The position numbers and the translations under genes were made by a program. From contig JAAYAN010000136.1 of assembly GCA_012719345.1 (NCBI GenBank), positions 1 to 45,409 of the forward strand: a stretch of DNA of 45,409 nucleotides. Reading direction: 5' to 3'. Numbering within the stretch: position 1 is the first letter of the stretch; each line of letters starts with the position of its first letter. The notes below the pieces were generated by a model. That model was not told where the DNA came from and ran no database searches. It was given only the letters and a program-made list of their open reading frames with translations. This document shows positions 1-6,701 of this stretch, one piece after another. The DNA is from Ignavibacteria bacterium (GTDB taxonomy: Bacteria; Bacteroidota; Ignavibacteria; Ignavibacteriales; Melioribacteraceae).

Positions 1-19
1 AAATGATAATCATAATATC

Positions 20-1027
20 TTATTTGTAAGCAGTAACAGGTTCAATTGTGCCGTCAGGTCTGTATTTAATTTCGGCAACTTTAACACAGCGCAAATGAGT
101 TCTGCCGCCGGAAAGAGTACTGTCGTGATAGAAAATATACCATTTGCCTTTAAATTCGCAGACAGAATGGTGATTAGTCCAGCCGATTACCGGATTAAGC
201 AATATTCCTTTATAAGTAAACGGCCCGTATGGATTATCGCCGATTGCATAGCAAATATTATGTGTATCGCCTGTTGAATACGAAAAATAATATTTTCCGT
301 TGTATTTGTGCATCCAGGGAGCTTCAAAATATCTGCGGTCGTGATCTCCTGCGCGAAGAGGTTTTCCGTTTTCATCAAGAATAACCACATCGCTGGGTTT
401 TTCGTCAAATTCAAGCATATCGTCGGTAAGGCGTGCAACCTTTCCGCAAAGAGCAGGCTGGTCGTCGGCAGGTTCGAGATCGTAAGGAGATTTAACATCT
501 TCAATAAATTTGCCTGTCTGCCAGCGCTGAAGCTGTCCGCCCCAGATTCCGCCGAAATACAGATAAGCTTTACCGTCGTCATCAACAAACGAACAAGGGT
601 CTATGCTGAAACTGCCTTTAATTGCTTCGGGCTGAGCTTTGAAAGGTCCTGCTGGATTTTTACTTGTGGCAACGCCGATGTAAAAAGCGCCGTTTTTAGC
701 TTTTGCCGGAAAATACAAATAATAAGTTCCGTTCTTATAAGCAGCATCGGGAGCCCACATTTGTCTTTCTGCCCACGGAACATCTTTAACGTGCAAAGCA
801 ACATCGTGAAGAGTGGCTTCCTTGTCTTCCGGTGTATTCATCGAAAGAACGCGGTAATCTTCCATTCCGAAATGTCCGCCGAAATCGTCTTCTGGTATGC
901 CCGCATCAATATCGTGCGAAGGATAAATGTAAATTTTGCCATCAAATACGTGAGCAGAAGGATCTGCGGTGTAAATACTTTTTACTAAAGGTTCTGTTAA
1001 GGGTACTAATTCTTTTTCATTTGCCAT
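20..1027 (-). CDS. Glycoside hydrolase family 43-like protein
   Basis: Predicted glycosidase of the five-bladed beta-propeller GH43 fold (arabinosidase/xylosidase type), 335 aa, close to single-domain family length. The three acidic positions typical of the family are visible: Asp22 in ADPSAHVFDGKIYIYPSHD (general base), Asp143 in SIDPCSFVDDDG (pKa modulator) and Glu235 in YFEAPWMHKYNGKYYFSYS (general acid). There is no signal peptide, so it probably acts in the cytoplasm on imported oligosaccharides. ATG start at 1027. It stands alone on the minus strand, with 283 AT-rich bases separating it from the pentapeptide-repeat gene. The exact substrate cannot be read from sequence; arabinan/xylan-type side chains are the family norm. 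Confidence 0.9.
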   Translation of the reverse strand: MANEKELVPLTEPLVKSIYTADPSAHVFDGKIYIYPSHDIDAGIPEDDFGGHFGMEDYRVLSMNTPEDKEATLHDVALHVKDVPWAERQMWAPDAAYKNGTYYLYFPAKAKNGAFYIGVATSKNPAGPFKAQPEAIKGSFSIDPCSFVDDDGKAYLYFGGIWGGQLQRWQTGKFIEDVKSPYDLEPADDQPALCGKVARLTDDMLEFDEKPSDVVILDENGKPLRAGDHDRRYFEAPWMHKYNGKYYFSYSTGDTHNICYAIGDNPYGPFTYKGILLNPVIGWTNHHSVCEFKGKWYIFYHDSTLSGGRTHLRCVKVAEIKYRPDGTIEPVTAYK

Positions 1028-1310
1028 AATCTTTTACTTTTATAGTTAATAATATTGGTTTTTACTGAAGCTTAAAATAAACACTTTTTTGTTTAAAGGC
1101 AAAGAAAACCGAGATTAATATTGATTTGATGAAATCTGAACCTTGAATAGTTTTTTTACTTTTTTCTTCAAAAAATCATATCTGCAGAATGAAAATAAAT
1201 TCTGCGGTCACCTGTTTTACTAGGATTTTCAATGAATTATTATTTCGGGTTCGTCTTTCCGATAAGAATTTCAATTTTTCTCCCGTTTTGTTTTCATATT
1301 CGCTGATGCA

Positions 1311-1892
1311 TTAAATTGTATTATCAATTATTATGTTGTATTTATCTAAAAGTCCTTGAATTCCTGAGACTGAGAACTTTGCCTTTTTTATCCGGTTTTG
1401 CTCCGGGTCGATTGAATAATTAAACGAAGTGCGGAAATCTGCTTTTTCTAAAATTGTGTTGTTAAAAGCAGTTCTCGATAAATCGCAATTATCAAACTTG
1501 GCTTCGGTTAAATCGGCAAATGAAAAATCGGTTTCCTGCAAAACACAATTAGTAAAAACAGTTTTTCTAATTTTTGTTTTGAAAAAAGTTGAATGGTTTA
1601 ATAAACAGTTTTCGAAACTGAAAGAAAGTCCGAAATCGCTGCAGTTTTCGAAGTGAAGCCCGAGCATTTTGCAATCTTTAAATTCAGCATCCCTGAAAAC
1701 AGTCATATCTAACTTTGCCATACTCAAGTTACAGCCCGTAAACTCACAGTCAATAAACTTATATTCCGAAAGATTAAAATCTGAAAAATCGCAGTTATCA
1801 AAACAGCAATTTTCATATTCTCCTTTTTCCAAAGGGCTTTCTTTGAAATCAATCTTTTTGAAAGTCTTTTCTTGTATGTATTCTTCGTGCAT
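1311..1892 (-). CDS. Pentapeptide-repeat protein (Qnr/McbG-like)
   Basis: 193-aa protein built almost entirely of pentapeptide repeats of the A(D/N)LXX/CXFXX type (for example CDFSDFNLSEYKFIDCEF, then ADLTEAKFDNCDLSRTAF), expected to fold as a right-handed quadrilateral beta-helix. The organisation, with one break near the middle (around SFSFEN) and a C-terminal tail GIQGLLDKYNIIID, resembles the Qnr/McbG group, whose members bind DNA gyrase and can shield it from quinolones or microcins. Drug resistance is not demonstrated by the sequence, and chromosomal relatives often have unknown roles. Cytoplasmic, no signal peptide. It lies at the 3' end of a run of minus-strand genes. Confidence 0.85.
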   Translation of the reverse strand: MHEEYIQEKTFKKIDFKESPLEKGEYENCCFDNCDFSDFNLSEYKFIDCEFTGCNLSMAKLDMTVFRDAEFKDCKMLGLHFENCSDFGLSFSFENCLLNHSTFFKTKIRKTVFTNCVLQETDFSFADLTEAKFDNCDLSRTAFNNTILEKADFRTSFNYSIDPEQNRIKKAKFSVSGIQGLLDKYNIIIDNTI

Positions 1893-1972
1893 AGTTTGCT
1901 TTTAATTTTGTGAATTAATAAATTGAGCAACGTTTGAGTGAATGTGCCGTTATTATGCCCAGCTTTTTTTTT

Positions 1973-2926
1973 TTATAATCCTAATTTATCCATTTTATCT
2001 TTCTCAAATTTGCTATCTTCTCCTGGATATCTCAATTCAAATCCTCCCTTTTGAAATGCTTGCATCCATATTAAACTTTGTTCGGATGGTATGGCATTTG
2101 GTTCTTCAGAGTAAATAGTGTCTTTAATAGCTTCGATGTAATCATCAATTAACCATCCCTCACTTTTGAATTTTTCAATTAAATCATTTAAAAACAATGC
2201 AGAAGTTAAATTGAAATGTAATAAAACTGTGTGTTTTATCTGTCGGTTATTAATCTGTGTTGAAAGATTATTATAATACTGAGCCCTCTCGAAAATATGA
2301 TTGATGTAATATTCGCGAAATCCAGTAATATCGACATCAGGATTCTGTTCTAACCTATCCATTAACCTCATATTTATATACCAATCAGATGCATCAATTG
2401 TTACCCAACCTTGTTTATATGAAGTTAGTTTCAGGTATGAATTAATGCTATCTCTTTTAGCAATTGTGTTGCCTCCTTTTAAATATGGGAAACGAAATAT
2501 TCTTTTAAAATTTTTATATCCGGAAATTAATGAATCGCATTTTTGAATATCCTTAACGAATTTTTCACATGTCATCAAAGTGTCATTGTAGTTGAAATGA
2601 TTGTATGTGTGGTTTGCAATTATATGCCCGTCTTCGTCCCATTTCTGTAAAAGTTGTTTACCTTCTTCACTATCCATAATACTCCCCGCAACAAACCAAA
2701 CTGCATGAAGCTGATTATCTTTCAATTGTCTTCTTATCATTGAATTCCATTCCGAATTTTTAAATGTAAGTTTATCTTTTGTTGAACCATCGTCAAACGA
2801 AAATGAGACACATGGTTTCTGAGCATAGGCATTATTATTCAATGCGAGAAAGATGAAAACTAATGCAAGAATTACAATAATTTGTTTCATATTAACCGTT
2901 GTTATTTTAGATATGTTTTTTTTCAT
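1973..2926 (-). CDS. Secreted polysaccharide deacetylase (NodB/CE4-like)
   Basis: 317-aa exported protein with a NodB homology domain. All five CE4 motifs can be traced: SFSFDDG (Asp45, Asp46), the metal pair His106/His110 in HTYNH, RFPY (Arg145), DASDW (178-182) and LLHF (His237). A signal peptide is evident, with hydrophobic residues 14-29 followed by NNAYAQ. The second Met (residue 13, position 2890) would give a more standard signal peptide and is a credible alternative start. The family removes N- or O-acetyl groups from chitin-like polymers, peptidoglycan or surface glycans; the substrate here is unknown. The reverse complement of the upstream intergenic DNA contains a hairpin-rich segment. 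Confidence 0.88.
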   Translation of the reverse strand: MKKNISKITTVNMKQIIVILALVFIFLALNNNAYAQKPCVSFSFDDGSTKDKLTFKNSEWNSMIRRQLKDNQLHAVWFVAGSIMDSEEGKQLLQKWDEDGHIIANHTYNHFNYNDTLMTCEKFVKDIQKCDSLISGYKNFKRIFRFPYLKGGNTIAKRDSINSYLKLTSYKQGWVTIDASDWYINMRLMDRLEQNPDVDITGFREYYINHIFERAQYYNNLSTQINNRQIKHTVLLHFNLTSALFLNDLIEKFKSEGWLIDDYIEAIKDTIYSEEPNAIPSEQSLIWMQAFQKGGFELRYPGEDSKFEKDKMDKLGL

Positions 2927-2984
2927 CTTATCAATATGTCCTATTCTAAATATTGTCTCAACAGAGGTCTCCTAAACGGTTTGC

Positions 2985-3098
2985 AGTATGATGTGGTGTG
3001 GGAGTTTAAAGCGATTTCCTATTTGCGCTGCCTGCTGGAGCGGCAGCACAGGCAGGTTTACACCGACTTTTTTTACGAACTACAAACCCTCGCATACT
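2985..3098. repeat. Imperfect nested inverted repeat between two minus-strand genes
   Basis: The spacer between the deacetylase and the small membrane-protein gene holds three nested arm pairs: AGTATG 2985-2990 with CATACT 3093-3098, GGTGT 2995-2999 with ACACC 3060-3064, and TGCCTG 3029-3034 with CAGGCA 3049-3054. The core is clearly richer in G+C than the flanks. It could be a structured mRNA element, a degenerate terminator or a recombination-site remnant. No consensus integron attC core pair was found. Confidence 0.45.
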
Positions 3099-3130
3099 AA
3101 TGAAACTCTTATTGGCTATACCGCGGGTAT

Positions 3131-3748
3131 TTATTTATTCAATTTTAGCGTTTTAATAATAGTCATTTTTGTCAGCCAATACTGAAAACCTATCAAAAAT
3201 AATCCACCTATTATTATGAATCCCAAAAGCATAGGAAGTGTAATATCAAATGACAAATTGAACATCCCTTTTAAATTACTGGCTGTATATTTATCAATCA
3301 ACGCAATAGTTGCAGATAATAAACATATAAGACTAATTATTAATGATGTAAATATTGATACCTTTCTAATCTCTCTTTGTATAGTTTCATTATTGGCTTG
3401 TTGGAAAATTAATCTCCTTCCCCAATAATATCCAGCAATTATCCCTAAAATTGGATGAAAAATAGGGACACCCATAAAAAAACCAAAAAGACACGTACTG
3501 TAAAAAATATAAACTCCTATAAGTACTTTTAGAGATATTTTAAAATAATTATTACCCAGAAAATGTTTTATTATAAAATCAATTAATAGTCCGAAAAGCA
3601 GACCACTAATAGCTATTATCATAACAACTTTATTATTTTTAATAAATGGCAGAGATGACCACCAAAAAAGTAAAAAAGTAAAAATCGGAATTACTGCTCC
3701 AAATACTATCCCTAAAATCCATTTATTTGCTTTTTCCATTGTAGTCAT
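3131..3748 (-). CDS. Small multi-pass membrane protein, unknown function
   Basis: 205-aa integral membrane protein, not recognised as a known family. About five hydrophobic segments are visible: roughly residues 11-30, 41-60, 72-92, 95-108 (weaker) and 130-150, plus 172-192. A polar, basic loop (GRRLIFQQANNETIQREIRKV) lies mid-protein. No catalytic motif is apparent. The gene is flanked on both sides by inverted-repeat-containing spacers, which gives it a cassette-like appearance. A start at Met4 is also possible. Confidence 0.7.
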   Translation of the reverse strand: MTTMEKANKWILGIVFGAVIPIFTFLLFWWSSLPFIKNNKVVMIIAISGLLFGLLIDFIIKHFLGNNYFKISLKVLIGVYIFYSTCLFGFFMGVPIFHPILGIIAGYYWGRRLIFQQANNETIQREIRKVSIFTSLIISLICLLSATIALIDKYTASNLKGMFNLSFDITLPMLLGFIIIGGLFLIGFQYWLTKMTIIKTLKLNK

Positions 3749-3784
3749 TTTAAATACCTGCTAACTTTGTTTTTATGCACTCCC

Positions 3785-3816
3785 GATTTACATCGGCACA
3801 AGTTATTGTGTAAATC
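3785..3816. repeat. Inverted repeat upstream of the membrane-protein gene
   Basis: Perfect 8-bp arms GATTTACA (3785-3792) and TGTAAATC (3809-3816) around a 16-nt loop. The loop contains a competing stem, CACAA/TTGTG. It sits in the 131-bp spacer between two minus-strand genes, so it could be a weak terminator for the upstream gene or a regulatory hairpin in the leader of the downstream one. Confidence 0.4.
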
Positions 3817-3879
3817 TCTAAAATCCATAAGTTATTCTGCAATAAGCTTATATTAAAACAAAATTATAACTTTATTTCG

Positions 3880-4788
3880 TTATTCTTTTCCTGCACAACC
3901 CGGACCATAATCTGGTTTCCAATTTGTTGGCTGTTCATCAGTCCGGTTAACAAGAACAGCCTGTATCTCTTGTATCCATCCAGCTTTGATTGCAAAAAAT
4001 TCAGCTACAAGTCTGCTGTGAGTTGTTGCCTCGCTTCTGCTGTTCATACCTTCCTTAATTCCAAACCGTACTATAGATAAAACCACACCGCGCTCTTCAT
4101 CAACTACAGGATACCTGCGGTCCCAAATATTGCGTTCCTTAAAGAAACCTGTGTCAAACCCTTTTGCTGTGGATTCATACTGACCATCTTTAACCATTCC
4201 GGTTGTCTGCATCCCATTTTCATATCTTCTTGAATCTGGCAATAAACGGGCAGGTCTGTATTCAGGCCAACCGTTAGTCTGAAATGCACGCCAGTAACTT
4301 TCTGCTGTGCCAATTAAATCGTAATAAGAATCCTGCTCGACTTCGCGGATAGAAAGTTGATACGACGGAGAAACTTCATTGAGATTATCTACTCCCCAAA
4401 GTCCGTCAGCTTCACCCTTGTTGCATTTTATTGTCTCGATCTCAACAATGCTTTCATCCTGAATTTTCATACGCAGCATATACATTGTTTTCGATCCGTC
4501 GGAATTCTTAATTACAGCTTCGGTGCCGGTATCTCCCAAGCGTGTATTTACAATATCGAAACGGTAAACAATACTTTCCGCCCCATCCCAGAATGTTTCG
4601 GCGAGTGGTTTCACATCCCCATTTAAAGTGATTTTTACATCTTTTGCAAGCGGTACTGCCGCCGGATTATTGTCTACAAGTGCTTTGAAATAAGTATCTA
4701 CATAACTAATCAAAGTTTCGCGATTGTAATTGCCGCGGGCTGAAATTCCCGCCATCAATAAAAGCATAAATAAGGTAATTCGAATCAT
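3880..4788 (-). CDS. Secreted DUF8021/NTF2-like domain protein
   Basis: 302-aa protein with a short signal peptide (MIRITLFMLLLMAGISARG). The N-terminal part reads YVDTYFKALVDNNPAAVPLAKDVKIT..., then ...LAETFWDG, a pattern I associate with DUF8021, an NTF2-like domain common in secreted fungal proteins and scattered in bacteria. A second related-looking segment, ESYWRAFQTNGWPEY (around residues 163-177), starts a similar unit, so the protein may contain two NTF2-like lobes. No catalytic residue set is known for this domain. The family assignment is from memory of the motif and is moderate. Confidence 0.65.
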   Translation of the reverse strand: MIRITLFMLLLMAGISARGNYNRETLISYVDTYFKALVDNNPAAVPLAKDVKITLNGDVKPLAETFWDGAESIVYRFDIVNTRLGDTGTEAVIKNSDGSKTMYMLRMKIQDESIVEIETIKCNKGEADGLWGVDNLNEVSPSYQLSIREVEQDSYYDLIGTAESYWRAFQTNGWPEYRPARLLPDSRRYENGMQTTGMVKDGQYESTAKGFDTGFFKERNIWDRRYPVVDEERGVVLSIVRFGIKEGMNSRSEATTHSRLVAEFFAIKAGWIQEIQAVLVNRTDEQPTNWKPDYGPGCAGKE

Positions 4789-4910
4789 AAGCGCCGCCTT
4801 TTATTTTGGTTATTAATATAGTAAGAACCATTTGAGCAAATTATCAGTTAGCTGTATTTATCAAAATAGTTATCAGTCTCGAAACAAGTGTTTGTTATAA
4901 CTTGTGTATT

Positions 4911-6365
4911 TTAAATATTTCGTTTTTGTTTCTGCATAATTGTATTCTTCCCAACTGTATAAGCATACAAAGCTGATGGTAAAAAATGTAATTTCATCTC
5001 TTTCAAATCTTTGCTTCCGCTTTTATCAATAGTGGTTACTAAAGCAGACTTAAGGTTATTATTCTCACAAAAGTGCATTAATGATTTTAATTCACCTGAA
5101 TTTTCATAATACCGATTACTCCACTTAATTTCCAATGCCCATAATGGTTTAAAATTTTCAGGGGACAATCCAACCATATCAACTTCTCCTTGTACTCGTC
5201 CGGAGGTCCATCTGGCATACCAAGGCTCAAACCATTCTCTTTGCAACCATTGTGCATAAATAGCAGTTTCAACCATTGCTCCCATCAATTTATCAGTAGC
5301 CTGCAAAGGAGTAAACAATGCGCTTCTCAAAGATGGATTTGTCAAGTATATTTTAAAATAATTAGCCCGACTAAATTTTTTAGCATTATTATCAATCCTG
5401 TGAACAATTTTAATCAAAAAGGCGGCTTCTAAATACTGTATATACTTTTTAATAGTATTTTTTTCAACCCCTCCGGATGATTGACTTAATGCCTCAAGCG
5501 AAAATTCTTGTCCGGAATTATAAGCTATACTGGTAAAAAGAGAATTTAATTCCTGTACGTCCTGTATGCCATATAAACTAGGTAAGTCTCTCAGTAGAAC
5601 TTTGTCTATTATATCAGATTTTATAAATCGAGATGGATTGACTTGTAATTTTTCAGAAAATATTATTTCCGGATAACCACCATAATTGATATACTTAAGA
5701 AAATGTTCATTCAACAATGCAATATTTGTAGATTCGAAAAAGCTAGTAGCATTACCATCCCATTCTATTTTTGCAGGAATTATAAGGTGTTGTAATTGTA
5801 ATAAATGAATATACTCATTAAAAGTCAAAGGAGGTAACATAAAATCAGTAAACCTGCCTGCACCGCTTTCATTACTTTTAAGTTTAAGGGCAGCAGCAGC
5901 AGAACCACTGACAACAAACTTAACATGTGGATAACTATCAACTAAAGATTTAAGATGAACTTCCCAATCTTTTAAATATTGAATTTCATCAAAAAAAACG
6001 TACCAGCCTTTTGGTTCAGATTTACCCGTTGCTTTTAAACAAGTCTTAAACAGATGTTCTAATGGCATTTTGTTATAAAATGGATTCTCTACAGAGACAA
6101 ATGCAATTTTATGCGGAGAAATTCCACTTGATAACAATGAATCTATTGCGTGATAAATCATTACTGTCTTTCCAACTCGTCGTGGTCCCATTAATATAAC
6201 AGCTCTCTTGATTGAAATATCCTCAACAAGAGGATAAAACAAATCAAAATACAAGCGTTTTTGCATCTTTGAATAATCCTCATCCACCATACCTGTTGCC
6301 CACCAAGGATTTTCTTGTTTAAGTCGGTCAAGAACCTGTTCTTCTGATAAAGGTAGTAATGCCAT
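4911..6365 (-). CDS. AAA ATPase with DUF4143 domain
   Basis: ATP-binding protein of the AAA_14/DUF4143 group, 484 aa from the chosen ATG. The Walker A motif GPRRVGKT (residues 60-67) and Walker B VFFDE (Asp126) are intact, and VVSGSAAAA follows as a sensor-like strand. A winged-helix-like segment comes next (around residues 290-340). The C-terminus has GEVDMV...ALEIKWS, the D...ExK pattern of a PD-(D/E)XK nuclease-like fold that DUF4143 proteins usually carry. An in-frame ATG 33 bases further upstream (6398) exists, but MALLPLSEEQVLDRLKQENPWW matches where family members usually begin. Cellular role unknown; such genes are frequent in accessory regions. Confidence 0.88.
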   Translation of the reverse strand: MALLPLSEEQVLDRLKQENPWWATGMVDEDYSKMQKRLYFDLFYPLVEDISIKRAVILMGPRRVGKTVMIYHAIDSLLSSGISPHKIAFVSVENPFYNKMPLEHLFKTCLKATGKSEPKGWYVFFDEIQYLKDWEVHLKSLVDSYPHVKFVVSGSAAAALKLKSNESGAGRFTDFMLPPLTFNEYIHLLQLQHLIIPAKIEWDGNATSFFESTNIALLNEHFLKYINYGGYPEIIFSEKLQVNPSRFIKSDIIDKVLLRDLPSLYGIQDVQELNSLFTSIAYNSGQEFSLEALSQSSGGVEKNTIKKYIQYLEAAFLIKIVHRIDNNAKKFSRANYFKIYLTNPSLRSALFTPLQATDKLMGAMVETAIYAQWLQREWFEPWYARWTSGRVQGEVDMVGLSPENFKPLWALEIKWSNRYYENSGELKSLMHFCENNNLKSALVTTIDKSGSKDLKEMKLHFLPSALYAYTVGKNTIMQKQKRNI

Positions 6366-6398
6366 ATTATTATAATTTAATTTAACACTAAAATACAA

Positions 6399-6701
6399 AA
6401 TAATATTATTTAATCAATGTTATTTTGTCATTATTGTTAAAATAAGAAATATATCGTTTATTCTTTATCTTAAAAACCATTTGCCTTTTTAAGGTATTAC
6501 TTGCTATATAGGCTTTAATGACTTAAAAAAATACTAACTTGTAAACAGTTTTGGAAAATAAAAATTACCCTCCCGTAAAACGGATTTGCTGTGCTTAAAA
6601 TCAAGCGTGTTTTACTAAAAAACTCTTTGCCAAAGCGTATTATTTTGCTGTTAGGATAAACAATTGAATAATATTAAATTTGTATTAAAAAAACTGTAAT
6701 T
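6399..6701. other. AT-rich divergent intergenic region
   Basis: Roughly 300 bases between the divergently transcribed ATPase and TPR-barrel genes. It must hold promoters for both. TAAATTTG at 6675-6682 matches the Bacteroidetes -7 element TAnnTTTG, but no TTTG sits at the usual spacing upstream, so no promoter is called. No RNA gene or repeat was seen. Confidence 0.4.

Noticed and set aside
308-988. Long open frame antisense to the GH43 gene
   Set aside because: It mirrors the GH43 codon pattern, has no ribosome-binding site and reads like no protein family.
2941-3130. Integron attC site between the deacetylase and membrane-protein genes
   Set aside because: The nested arms are imperfect and no RYYYAAC/GTTRRRY core pair could be matched at the two ends; reported only as an inverted repeat.
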